Assembly: GCA_036381125.1 (NCBI GenBank)
Contig: DASVDK010000341.1
Coordinates: forward strand, 1 to 20,895
Source: DASVDK01 sp036381125 [NCBI: Thermodesulfobacteriota bacterium]
GTDB lineage: Bacteria; DASVDK01
DNA: 20,895 nucleotides
Reading direction: 5' to 3'
Below are positions 12,898 through 20,895 of this stretch, in pieces. The notes under the pieces were generated by a model that did no database searches, had not been told where the DNA came from, and was given only the letters and a program-made list of their open reading frames with translations. The translations under genes and the position numbers were made by a program. Position 1 is the first letter of the stretch. Each line of letters begins with the position of its first letter.

Positions 12898-14820
12898 TCA
12901 GAGGACCGGCTTCGCCCCCTGGGACAGCGTGAGGAGGAGGTCGGTCTTCACGATGATGCCGACGAGCCGGCGGGAACGGCGGTCGGCGACGACCGGCACG
13001 CGCTCGCCGTCGTGCCCCGCGAACCGCTCGAGCGCCTCCAGCAACGTGTCGTCCTCCGCCACCACCGGGAAGTCCTTGCGCACGAGGTCGGCCGCGCGCA
13101 CGAGGCCGCGGAGCGCCCCGTCGCCGAGGTGCCCCTTCACGTCGTGGAGCGCGATCGCCCCGAGGAAGCGGGAGTCGGCGTCCGTGACGTAGAGGTACTT
13201 GTAGGGCTCGCGCATGAAGGCGGCGATCACGGTCTCGAACGAGGCATCCGGCAGGAGGGTGGCCGGCGCGGCTCGCAGCAGGTCGCGCACCCGCAGGTCC
13301 GGGATCGACACGTCGGCGCCGAGCTGGCGGCGCTGTCGCGTGAGCGACGCGGTGTAGACGTTCTCCGGCTCGAGGCTCTGGGCCGTGTAGGTCGCGACGA
13401 CGCAGGCCACCATGAGCGGCGGGACGACGGCGTAGTCGAGCGTCATCTCGAAGATCATGACGATCGCCGTGAGCGGGGCGTGGGTGGTGGCCGACAGGAA
13501 CGCCCCCATGCCGACCAGGGCGTACTCGGCCGGCCCGGCGGTGATCGTCGGCGCCAGCCGGTGGAAGAGCGTCCCGAGGAGCGCGCCGCTGATCTCGCCC
13601 AGGAAGAGCGTCGGCGCGAAGATCCCCCCGACCGCACCCGACCCGGTGGTGACGGCGATCGCCAGGGCCTTCGTGAAGAGGACCAGCAGGAGCGTCGACC
13701 AGAGCCACTCCGTGTAGAGCACCGAGTTCTCGGTGTCGAGGCCGCTGCCCCACGCCTCCGGCACGACGACGGCGAGCGCGCCCACGCCGAGCCCGCCGAG
13801 GACGAACCGGACGACGCGCGGGCCCGGGACCAGGTCGAAGAGCCGCCGCACCGCCTTGAGGAAGTAGAGGAACCAGGGGCCGGCCACCCCGCCGACGAGG
13901 CCGAGCGCGAGATAGGGGAAGGCCTCCCAGAGCGAGACGACCTCGAAGCTCGCCGCGTGGAAGCGCGGCTCGTCGCCCGTCACCTGCTGCGTCACGAGCG
14001 CCGACACGACCGACGCGAGGAGGAGCGGCCCGAAGCTCTGCATGGCGACCGCGCCGAGGAGGATCTCCGCCACGAAGAGGGCGCCGCCGATCGGCGTGCC
14101 GTACGCGGACGCCACGCCGGCCGCCGCGCCGCAGGCGACGAGCAGCCGAAGCCGCGGGGTCGGCACGCCCCGCCAGCGGCCGACGAGCGAGGCGAGGAGG
14201 GCGCCGAGCTGCACGATCGGCCCCTCGCGCCCCACCGAGCCGCCCGAGGTGACGGTGGCGAACGAGGAGGCGGTGCGAAGGAGCGTCGGCCTGGCACGCA
14301 CGACGCCGTCTCCGACGGCGATCGCCTCGAGGTAATCGGCCCCGCGTCGGCCGCCGGCGAACCGGTCGCCGGCCGCGAGCACCAGGCCGGCCACGACGGC
14401 CCCGATCGGCGGCATGAGGAGGCGCTGCCACCAGTCGAGGTGGCGCGCGACCTCGGCGACGCTGCCCGTCCGGCCGGTGAGGAGCCACTTGACCCCGTCC
14501 ACCGCGCCGGAGAACGCGAGGCCGGCCGCGGCGCCGAGCAGGCCGATCAGGATGGCCCAGAGGAGGATCGCCTGCCGCTCGTCCGGGGCGAGCCACGCCG
14601 CGAACCACACGCGCGCCGAGAAGAGCCGCGCGACCGACGAGCGCCAGCCGGCCGAGCCGAGCCGGCCGCACGCGCGATCGAGCCGGCCGACGGCGACGGA
14701 CCGGGATCCGCTCTGCGGCCCGGACGATGGCAACGGTCGGCCGTCGCCCGACGGCTCCGGCGACCGCGACGAGCCGGCGGGCGCCTCCGGGCCCGGGCCG
14801 GCGAACCGCCGTGAGGTCAC
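12898..14820 (-). CDS. ClC-family chloride channel/transporter with C-terminal CBS pair
   Basis: This 640-residue inner-membrane protein should move chloride or another anion, as a channel or in exchange for protons. The gating motif GREGP is intact with Glu199, and the third signature [11 protein letters not shown] lies near residue 400. A Tyr in ENVYTASL could be the inner pore Tyr. The first signature, usually GSGIP, is changed to GGRRGADY (~156-163). Two CBS domains follow from ~505 to the end ([13 protein letters not shown], then [14 protein letters not shown] and [16 protein letters not shown]), which in the family sense adenosine nucleotides. The GTG at 14820 overlaps the glgX stop (GTGA, 14817-14820). 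It gives a ~70-residue Ser/Gly/Arg-rich N-terminus of low complexity, so a later start is possible. Confidence 0.88.
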   Translation of the reverse strand: MTSRRFAGPGPEAPAGSSRSPEPSGDGRPLPSSGPQSGSRSVAVGRLDRACGRLGSAGWRSSVARLFSARVWFAAWLAPDERQAILLWAILIGLLGAAAGLAFSGAVDGVKWLLTGRTGSVAEVARHLDWWQRLLMPPIGAVVAGLVLAAGDRFAGGRRGADYLEAIAVGDGVVRARPTLLRTASSFATVTSGGSVGREGPIVQLGALLASLVGRWRGVPTPRLRLLVACGAAAGVASAYGTPIGGALFVAEILLGAVAMQSFGPLLLASVVSALVTQQVTGDEPRFHAASFEVVSLWEAFPYLALGLVGGVAGPWFLYFLKAVRRLFDLVPGPRVVRFVLGGLGVGALAVVVPEAWGSGLDTENSVLYTEWLWSTLLLVLFTKALAIAVTTGSGAVGGIFAPTLFLGEISGALLGTLFHRLAPTITAGPAEYALVGMGAFLSATTHAPLTAIVMIFEMTLDYAVVPPLMVACVVATYTAQSLEPENVYTASLTRQRRQLGADVSIPDLRVRDLLRAAPATLLPDASFETVIAAFMREPYKYLYVTDADSRFLGAIALHDVKGHLGDGALRGLVRAADLVRKDFPVVAEDDTLLEALERFAGHDGERVPVVADRRSRRLVGIIVKTDLLLTLSQGAKPVL

Positions 14821-16955
14821 CCGCCGTTGCCCTCCTCGCGGGCCAGGACGAGCATGGCGACCGAGCGGCCGCCGAGGTCGTACGTCTCGCCGCCCGGCCT
14901 GGTCGGCGCGGTCGGCCGCCCGCGCGGCACGCGCGTGTCGAGGATCGGCTCCCACTCCACGCCCGGCCGGTGCGCCGGCAGCACGAAGGGCACCGCCTCG
15001 TGGTGGGCGTTGACGAGGATCAGGAGCGTGTCGTCCACGACCCGCTCGCCCATCGCATCGACCTCGGGGATGGCGTCGCCCGCGAGCCGGAGGCCGAAGC
15101 AGCGGGTGTGCGGGTTGTTCCAGTCGGCCTCGGTCATCTCCCGACCGTCCGGCCGGAACCAGGAGAGGTCCTTCACCTCCGAGCCGCGGATCCGGCGGCC
15201 GAAGAAGAACTGCCGGCGCCGGAGCACCGGGTGCGCCTTGCGGAGCTGGATGACGTACCGCGTGAACGCGAGGAGGTCGCGACGGGCGCGGTCGAGGTCC
15301 CAGTCGACCCAGGTGAGCTCGTTGTCGTGGCAGTAGGCGTTGTTGTTCCCCTGCTGCGTCCGCGAGATCTCGTCGCCGGCGAGCAGCATGGGCACCCCCT
15401 GGGAGAGGAACAGCGTCGCGAGGAAGTTGCGCTTCTGCCGCTCCCTGAGGGCCGTGACCTCCGGGTCGTCCGTGGGGCCCTCCACGCCGCAGTTCCAGGA
15501 GAGGTTGTGGTCGTGGCCGTCGTGGTTGGCCTCGCCGTTGGCCTCGTTGTGCTTCTCGTTGTAGCTCACGAGGTCGTTGAGCGTGAAGCCGTCGTGCGCC
15601 GTCACGAAGTTGATGCTCGCGTAGGGCCGGCGGCCGCCGCGCCCGTAGAGGTCGCTGCTGCCGGTGAGCCGGTAGGCGAAGGAGCCCGCCTGACCCTCGT
15701 CGCCCTTGATGAAGCTCCGGACGGTGTCGCGGTAGACGCCGTTCCACTCGGCCCAGAGGACCGGGAAGTTCCCGACCTGATAGCCCCCCTCCCCCACGTC
15801 CCACGGCTCCGCGATGAGCTTCACCTGGGAGATGACCGGGTCCTGGTGGATGATGTCGAAGAACGCGCCGAGGCGGTCGACGTCGTGCAGCTCGCGGGCG
15901 AGCGCCGAGGCGAGGTCGAACCGGAAGCCGTCGACGTGCATCTCCAGGATCCAGTACCGGAGGCTGTCCATGAGGAGCTGGAGCGCCCGCGGGTGGGTCA
16001 TGTCGAGGGTGTTGCCCGTGCCGGTGTAGTCCGCGTAGTACCGGCGGTCGGGCATGAGGCGGTAGTAGGCGGCGTTGTCGATCCCCCGGAAGCAGAGGGT
16101 CGGCCCCAGGTGGTTGCCCTCGGCCGTGTGGTTGTAGACGACGTCGAGGATGACCTCGAGCCCGGCCTGGTGGAGCGTCTTCACCATCGCCTTGAACTCG
16201 GACACCTGCATGCCGGCGCGGTACTCGCTCGCGTAGCGGATGTCGGGCGCGAAGAAGCCGATGGAGTTGTAGCCCCAGTAGTTCGTGAGGCCCCGATCGA
16301 CCAGGTGCTTGTCGGGCACGCTGTGGTGGATCGGCATCAGCTCGACGGCGGTCACGCCGAGGCGGACGAGGTAGTCGACGACGGCCGGCGAGGCGAGCCC
16401 CGCGTAGGTCCCGCGCAGCTCGTCCGGCACGCCGGGGTGCCGCATGGTGAGGCCCTTCACGTGGGCCTCGTAGATGATCGTCTCGTTCCAGGGGATGCGC
16501 GGCGGCCGGTCGTCGCCCCAGGTGAACGCGGGGTCCACGACGACGCACTTCGGGACGTCGGCGGCGTTGTCGCGCTCGTCCCGGTGGAGGTCGCCGTCCG
16601 GATGCCCGATGGTGTAGCCGAACATGGCGTCGCTCCACCGGATCGTCCCGTCGATCGCCTTCGCGTACGGGTCGAGGACGACCTTGGCCGGGTTGAAGCG
16701 GTGGCCGCGTTGCGGGTCGTAGGGGCCGTAGACGCGGTAGCCGTAGCGCTGCCCGGGCCGGACGTGCGGCAGGTAGACGTGCCAGACGTGGTCGGTGTAC
16801 TCCGGCATCCACACCCGGGTCTCCTTCGGCGTGTCGCCCGGCTCGAAGAGGCAGAGCTCGACGCCGGTGGCGTTCTCGGAGAAGAGGGCGAAGTTGACGC
16901 CGGAGCCGTCCCACGTGGCACCGAGCGGATAGGGCTGGCCGGGCCGGACCTTCAT
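14817..16955 (-). CDS. glgX: Glycogen/maltooligosaccharide debranching enzyme (GlgX/TreX type, GH13)
   Basis: This 712-residue cytosolic glycoside hydrolase cuts alpha-1,6 branches of glycogen to give linear maltooligosaccharides. The N-terminal CBM48 domain ([21 protein letters not shown]) is followed by the GH13 barrel. Catalytic regions are intact: DVVYNH (Asp271-His276), GFRFDLAS with nucleophile Asp347, IAEPWD with acid/base Glu383, and TAHDGF with His454-Asp455. The ATG at 16955 overlaps the treY stop (ATGA, 16952-16955). In trehalose operons of other bacteria and archaea this enzyme is called TreX and supplies the chains used by TreY, which fits the gene order here. The length is normal for the family. 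Confidence 0.93.
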   Translation of the reverse strand: MKVRPGQPYPLGATWDGSGVNFALFSENATGVELCLFEPGDTPKETRVWMPEYTDHVWHVYLPHVRPGQRYGYRVYGPYDPQRGHRFNPAKVVLDPYAKAIDGTIRWSDAMFGYTIGHPDGDLHRDERDNAADVPKCVVVDPAFTWGDDRPPRIPWNETIIYEAHVKGLTMRHPGVPDELRGTYAGLASPAVVDYLVRLGVTAVELMPIHHSVPDKHLVDRGLTNYWGYNSIGFFAPDIRYASEYRAGMQVSEFKAMVKTLHQAGLEVILDVVYNHTAEGNHLGPTLCFRGIDNAAYYRLMPDRRYYADYTGTGNTLDMTHPRALQLLMDSLRYWILEMHVDGFRFDLASALARELHDVDRLGAFFDIIHQDPVISQVKLIAEPWDVGEGGYQVGNFPVLWAEWNGVYRDTVRSFIKGDEGQAGSFAYRLTGSSDLYGRGGRRPYASINFVTAHDGFTLNDLVSYNEKHNEANGEANHDGHDHNLSWNCGVEGPTDDPEVTALRERQKRNFLATLFLSQGVPMLLAGDEISRTQQGNNNAYCHDNELTWVDWDLDRARRDLLAFTRYVIQLRKAHPVLRRRQFFFGRRIRGSEVKDLSWFRPDGREMTEADWNNPHTRCFGLRLAGDAIPEVDAMGERVVDDTLLILVNAHHEAVPFVLPAHRPGVEWEPILDTRVPRGRPTAPTRPGGETYDLGGRSVAMLVLAREEGNGG

Positions 16956-19900
16956 CGACCCGGCGCTCCCCCCGCCGAGACGAGGGCCGCGACGGGGAAC
17001 TGCGAGAGGAGCCTCGCCAGCGGGAACCCGGCGCGACCGTTTCGCTCGTCCGCCTCGAGCCGCTCGCCGGTGAAGCGATCGACGAAGACCCGCGCCTCGA
17101 CCTCGGCCGGCAGCGGCAGGAACGTGTCGCCCCAGACGTCCGGGCCGACCGGCAGGCCGTCGGCCGAGCGGACGAGCCGCGTGGTCAGGCGAGGCACGAC
17201 CGCGAGCGCGGCGTCGAACGGCTCGCCGCCCCCCGGCCGATGCCGCGCGAAGCCGACGACGTGCTGGGCCTTCGCCCCCTCCGCGCCGAGCGGCAGGTAC
17301 GCGCCGGCCCGGAAGAGCTCGGGCGCCTCGCGCCGCATCTCGAGCGCGCGGTGCACGACGAAGAGCTTCGTCCGCGGGTCGGCGAGCCGGCCGGCCAGCT
17401 CGGCGGCGAGCTTCGCGAGGCCGTGCTCGGCGGCGGCCGCCGTGCGGATCTCCTCGAGCGACCGGACGCGCAGTCCGTAGTCCACCGGACGCCGGTTGTC
17501 GGGGTCCACCAGGCTGAAGTCCCAGCACTCCGTCCCCTGGTAGACGTCCGGGACGCCGGGCGAGAGCAGCTTCAGCACCGTCTGGGAGAGGCTGTTGAGG
17601 AGGCCGAAGCGCGCGACCCGGCCGACGAAGCCGACCAGCTCCGGCAGGAACCGGTTCTGCGGCGAGTCGTCGAGCAGCGCCGCCACGAACGTGCGCACCG
17701 CGTCGTCGTACCCCGGGTCGGGGTTGATCCAGCTCGTGTTGACCTTCGCCTCCCGCGTCGCCTTGGCCATGTACTGCTGGATGCGGTCACGATACGCGGC
17801 CAGCGCCTCGCCCGACGCCCCTTCGAGCGGCCAGCTCCCCACGAGCGTCTGGTAGAGGAGGTACTCGTCGTTGGCGTCCGGCGCCGGCCGCCCTTCGACC
17901 TCGACCTTGCGCCGCGCGTTCATCCGCCGCCAGAGGTTGACGGCGGCCCGCCAGTCGCGGGCCACCTCGGAGAGGACGGCGATGCGCGACCGGACGTCCT
18001 CGCTCCGCTTCGTGTCGTGCGTCGACGTGGTGGCGAGCGACCCGGGCCAGCGCGCGAGCCGCTCCTGGTTCATCCGGTGGAAGTCGGCCGGCTGCGTGCC
18101 GATGCGGTCGGGGTTGCCGCCCACCTCGTTGAGCGCGACCAGGCGATTGTAGCGATAGAAGGCGGTGTCCTCGACCCCCTTGGCCATCACCGGGCTCGTC
18201 ACCTGCTGGAACTTCATGACGAACTCGCGCTGCATCGCCCGGTCCTCCTCGGAGAGGCGCGAGGGGAAGCGCAGCAGGAGCACGTCGCGGATGAAGTCGA
18301 AGATCGAGGCGTCGATGGCCGGGTTGCGACGCTTGGCCGCGTGCACGGCCTGCTCGACGTACTGCCGGTCCCGGTCGGAGACCTCGTCCTTCCCGGCGCA
18401 GATGTAGGTGCGGTAGACCGGGAAGCAGGCGATGATCTCGCGCAGCGCCTGGGTCAGGCTGTAGAGCGTGAAGTCCCGGGACCAGCGGTTGCGCTCGGAG
18501 AGCACGTTGAGTTGGTGGCCGAGGACGTTCGTCTCGCTCGCCATGGAGACGTACATGTTGAGCTTCTTGCACTCGTAGACGAGGTCCCGGAAGTGGATGC
18601 GCCGGCCGATGATCCGCTCGTACAGCTCGTCGAGGCGCCGCGCCTCGTCCTGCGCCACGAAGAGGCCGCCGAGGACGTTCAGGAACTCGTAGCCGGTCGT
18701 GCCCCACACCGGCCACCGCTCGGGCAGCGGCTCGCCCGGTCCCAGGATCTTCTCGACGACGATGAAGAGCGGCCGCGCGACGGGGCTCGCAGGGTCCTCC
18801 GCGGCTCGCGCGTCGAGGTCGGCCATGAGGCGGTCGAGCAGGGCCGAGCGCCCCTGCCCGTCCGAGCCGGCCGCCACGCCGACCTCGGCCTCGACCACCT
18901 GCTGCCTCCGGGCCCGCTGGAGCGTCTGGAAGTACCCGAGCGGGTCGAAGAGGCCGTCGGGATGGTCGATCCTGAGCCCCTGCACCTTGCCGCTGCGCAG
19001 GAGGTCGAGGACGAGCCGGTGCGTCGCCTCGAAGACCCGCGGGTCGTTCATGCGCAGGGCGGCGAGGTCGTTCACGTCGAAGAAGCGGCGGTAGTTGATC
19101 TCCTCGGCGGCCACGCGCCAGTAGGCGAGCCGGTACGCCTGATCGGCGAGCAGCTCGTCGAGGAGGTCGAAGCTGCGCGGCTCCCCCTTCGTGCCGTTGA
19201 AGATCCGGACGTTGTCCCTGATGAACTGGAGGATCCGCGGCTCCTGCCGGCAGAGCACGATCAGGCGACGCTTGATGACCTCCTTCTCCCGGTGGCGCAG
19301 CGCGACCTTCGCCGGATCCCGCTCGCTCCGGGGGGGGAGGTTGTGGATCGCGGTGACGATGCTCTGGTACTCCGCGAAGGCCGGGCTGACCGCCACCGGG
19401 TCGGGCGGCGGCGCGCCTCCACCCACCGCGGCCGGCGCGCCGAGCGCCGCGGCGAGCTGGTCCATGCGGTGCTCGAGGATGCGCGCGACCGAGCGCGGTC
19501 CGACCGGGAAGCGCCGGTCGTAGTAGTGGATCCAGAAGCCGTGCTCGTCGAAGGTGAGCCGGAGCTCCTGGTTCTCGAGCACCTGGCCGTACTGGTCGCC
19601 GAGGACCGGCAGGAGGACCTTGTCCCTGAGCTCCGCCTTGAGCGGGCTCCAGTCGATGTCGAAGAACGGGGCGTACGGCGAGGACGGTCCGTTCTCGAGC
19701 ACGTCGAGCCACCAGCGGTTCGCCTCGTCGAGGATCCCCATGTGGTTCGGCACCATGTCGAGGATCTGGCCGAGGCCGTGCTCGCGCAGCGCCGACACCA
19801 TCGCGTCGTAGTCGGCCTCGCTGCCGATCTCGGGGTTCAGCACGCCGTGGTCGACGATGTCGTAGCCGTGCGTGCTGCCCGGCCTCGCCTTGAGGTAGGG

Positions 19901-20062
19901 CGAGGCGTAGAGGTGGCTCACCCCGAGCGCGGCCAGGTAGGGCGCGAGCGCCGCGGCGTCACGGAACGTGAAGCCGGCGTGGAACTGGATCCGATAGGTG
20001 GCCCGTGGCCGGGCCACCCCGGACTCGAGGGCCGCGAGCACGCGGCCCAGCGTCACGTCCAT
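16952..20062 (-). CDS. treY: Maltooligosyltrehalose synthase (GH13_26)
   Basis: This 1036-residue cytosolic enzyme converts the reducing-end maltose unit of a maltooligosaccharide to a trehalose unit by intramolecular transglycosylation. Family features are [12 protein letters not shown] (22-33) and [20 protein letters not shown] (49-68). Region I is DMVPNHM (102-108), region II is LRIDHPDG with nucleophile Asp366, region III is VVEKIL with acid/base Glu437, and region IV is THDTKRSED with His682-Asp683. Near the end, PGVPDVYQG and a terminal beta domain ([11 protein letters not shown]) are seen. It is longer than the classical 720-780-residue enzymes, with extra sequence spread between the catalytic regions. 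The ATG at 20062 is one base after the treZ stop, so the two are coupled. Confidence 0.95.
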   Translation of the reverse strand: MDVTLGRVLAALESGVARPRATYRIQFHAGFTFRDAAALAPYLAALGVSHLYASPYLKARPGSTHGYDIVDHGVLNPEIGSEADYDAMVSALREHGLGQILDMVPNHMGILDEANRWWLDVLENGPSSPYAPFFDIDWSPLKAELRDKVLLPVLGDQYGQVLENQELRLTFDEHGFWIHYYDRRFPVGPRSVARILEHRMDQLAAALGAPAAVGGGAPPPDPVAVSPAFAEYQSIVTAIHNLPPRSERDPAKVALRHREKEVIKRRLIVLCRQEPRILQFIRDNVRIFNGTKGEPRSFDLLDELLADQAYRLAYWRVAAEEINYRRFFDVNDLAALRMNDPRVFEATHRLVLDLLRSGKVQGLRIDHPDGLFDPLGYFQTLQRARRQQVVEAEVGVAAGSDGQGRSALLDRLMADLDARAAEDPASPVARPLFIVVEKILGPGEPLPERWPVWGTTGYEFLNVLGGLFVAQDEARRLDELYERIIGRRIHFRDLVYECKKLNMYVSMASETNVLGHQLNVLSERNRWSRDFTLYSLTQALREIIACFPVYRTYICAGKDEVSDRDRQYVEQAVHAAKRRNPAIDASIFDFIRDVLLLRFPSRLSEEDRAMQREFVMKFQQVTSPVMAKGVEDTAFYRYNRLVALNEVGGNPDRIGTQPADFHRMNQERLARWPGSLATTSTHDTKRSEDVRSRIAVLSEVARDWRAAVNLWRRMNARRKVEVEGRPAPDANDEYLLYQTLVGSWPLEGASGEALAAYRDRIQQYMAKATREAKVNTSWINPDPGYDDAVRTFVAALLDDSPQNRFLPELVGFVGRVARFGLLNSLSQTVLKLLSPGVPDVYQGTECWDFSLVDPDNRRPVDYGLRVRSLEEIRTAAAAEHGLAKLAAELAGRLADPRTKLFVVHRALEMRREAPELFRAGAYLPLGAEGAKAQHVVGFARHRPGGGEPFDAALAVVPRLTTRLVRSADGLPVGPDVWGDTFLPLPAEVEARVFVDRFTGERLEADERNGRAGFPLARLLSQFPVAALVSAGGAPGR

Positions 20063-20063
20063 G

Positions 20064-20895
20064 TCAGGACCGCCTCCGCCGGTAGACCCACGCGGTGTAG
20101 CCCGGCAGGCGGCCCTCGAGACGCCCCGACGGCTCGGCCGGCGCGGCCCCGCCCGGACCGGCGAAGCGGGCGTCGGCCGTGTCGAGCGCCAGCGCGAGGC
20201 GGGCGCCCCGCAGCGGCAGCCGCAGGTCCACCGGCGCCTCGCCGAGGTTCACGACGAAGAGGCCCTGCCCGCGCGCGGCCCGGCGGACGACCGCAACGGC
20301 GCGGTCGCCGACGGCCCTGGCCGTCACCCGGTCCTTGCCGCGGGCGCCGAACGCCGGCTCCTCGCGCCGCAGGTCGAGGAGGGCGCGGTAGCAAGCGCGC
20401 AGGCCCGCGTGCGGCTCCCGCTCCGCCAGCGTCCAGTCGAGGATCGACCGCTCGAAGGTCTCCGGGTCCTGGGGATCGGGCACCTCGCCCTGCCAGCCGA
20501 ACGCCTTGAACTCCTCCCGCCGCCCCCGGCTCACCGCCTCGGCCAGCGCGGGGTCCTCGTGGCTCGTGAAGTAGAGGAAGGGCGCCGGCTCGCCGTACTC
20601 CTCGCCCATGAAGAGGAGCGGCAGCGCGGGCGCGAGCAGATAGGCCGCCGCCACGGCCTTCAGCGCCTCGAAGGGGACGAGCGCCGTCAGCCGCTCGCCC
20701 CGCGCGCGGTTGCCGACCTGGTCGTGGTTCTGCGCGAAGACGACGAAGCGCTCCCCGGGGAGGTCGCGCGACGGCGTGCCGTGCACGCGGCCGCGGTGGA
20801 CCGAGCGCTCCCCGGTGTAGACGAAGCCCTCCGTGTAGGCCTTGACGAGCTGCTCGACGCGGCCGAAGTCGGCGTAGTAGCCGCTCCGCTCGCCG
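20064..20895 (-). CDS. treZ: Maltooligosyltrehalose trehalohydrolase, C-terminal part (cut by the window edge)
   Basis: This cytosolic GH13 enzyme releases free trehalose from the product of TreY. About 276 C-terminal residues are present, and the frame is open to base 20895, so the N-terminus lies outside. The first visible segment (ERSGYYADFGRVEQLVKAY) and the following FVYTGERSVHRGR are typical of TreZ just after the catalytic core. Region IV appears as FAQNHDQVGNRARGERL with its His-Asp pair, followed by LLFMGEEYGEPAPF, FTSHED and a C-terminal beta domain ending in PGYTAWVYRR. The nucleophile and acid/base residues are upstream of the window. A GTG at 20786 is internal and not a start. 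It is the first gene visible in the trehalose operon. Confidence 0.93.
   Translation of the reverse strand, partial: GERSGYYADFGRVEQLVKAYTEGFVYTGERSVHRGRVHGTPSRDLPGERFVVFAQNHDQVGNRARGERLTALVPFEALKAVAAAYLLAPALPLLFMGEEYGEPAPFLYFTSHEDPALAEAVSRGRREEFKAFGWQGEVPDPQDPETFERSILDWTLAEREPHAGLRACYRALLDLRREEPAFGARGKDRVTARAVGDRAVAVVRRAARGQGLFVVNLGEAPVDLRLPLRGARLALALDTADARFAGPGGAAPAEPSGRLEGRLPGYTAWVYRRRRS

Noticed and set aside
14821-16914. Minus-strand open frame fused upstream of the ClC channel (over 1300 residues in total)
   Set aside because: This part is a frame-shifted shadow of glgX, with Arg/Pro-rich composition and no ClC or other domain. The overlapping GTG at 14820 is a sensible start.
17240-20509. 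Plus-strand open frame of over 1000 residues opposite treY/treZ
   Set aside because: High GC leaves few stops in antisense frames. The product is composed of Arg, Glu, Val and Leu runs without motifs, and the sense genes are unmistakable.
1-20895. CRISPR arrays, tRNA or rRNA genes, insertion sequences
   Set aside because: No spaced direct repeats, cloverleaf-type sequences, transposase genes or rRNA-like stretches were recognised. The only repeats are the short ones listed.

Overview
The window is very GC-rich (roughly 70% by eye) and almost entirely coding. The longest stretch without a gene is the first 150 bases. Short overlaps join most neighbours, and many starts are GTG or TTG. A predicted outer-membrane beta-barrel protein (DUF481 type) points to a Gram-negative bacterium. 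High GC, a trehalose operon and many uptake systems fit a soil lineage such as Rokubacteria/Methylomirabilota or a high-GC proteobacterium, but the lineage cannot be fixed from this sequence. No rRNA, tRNA, CRISPR or insertion sequence was seen.

Layout. (1) 151-4528, plus strand: a compact ABC importer in the unusual order permease, ATPase, periplasmic binding protein, permease, followed by an overlapping LOG/SLOG-fold protein. (2) 4525-6031, minus strand: an amino-acid type ABC permease and its binding protein, with no ATPase in the window. It meets region 1 tail-to-tail at a shared CTAG. (3) 6095-11900, minus strand: a six-gene operon of GntR/FCD regulator, B12-binding mutase subunit, PaaK-type acyl-CoA ligase, HAD hydrolase, mutase large subunit and EamA transporter. 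(4) 11992-12789, plus strand: the DUF481 protein, divergent from region 3. (5) 12898-20895, minus strand: treZ (cut by the window edge), treY, glgX/treX and a ClC chloride channel with a CBS pair.

The most informative locus is region 3. The large mutase subunit looks like methylmalonyl-CoA mutase at first sight. However, it has Ile88 where methylmalonyl-CoA mutase has its substrate Tyr, Asp115 where that enzyme has Ala, and Gln206 where it has the carboxylate-binding Arg. The Ile/Asp pair is the published signature of 2-hydroxyisobutyryl-CoA mutase (HcmA). With a separate B12 subunit (HcmB) and a CoA ligase, the operon is best read as activation of 2-hydroxyisobutyrate or a similar branched hydroxy acid and its isomerisation to 3-hydroxybutyryl-CoA. 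Its promoter region has a TTGACC-N18-TAGTCT match whose spacer is largely filled by a perfect 18-bp palindrome, a likely operator for the GntR protein. A REP-like palindrome separates the HAD and mutase genes, and the EamA gene carries an apparent one-base deletion near its 3' end.

Region 5 encodes conversion of glycogen or maltodextrin to trehalose (debranching, end-isomerisation to a trehalosyl unit, release). It is coupled by a GTGA overlap to the chloride channel, which suggests a joint osmotic or ionic stress function.
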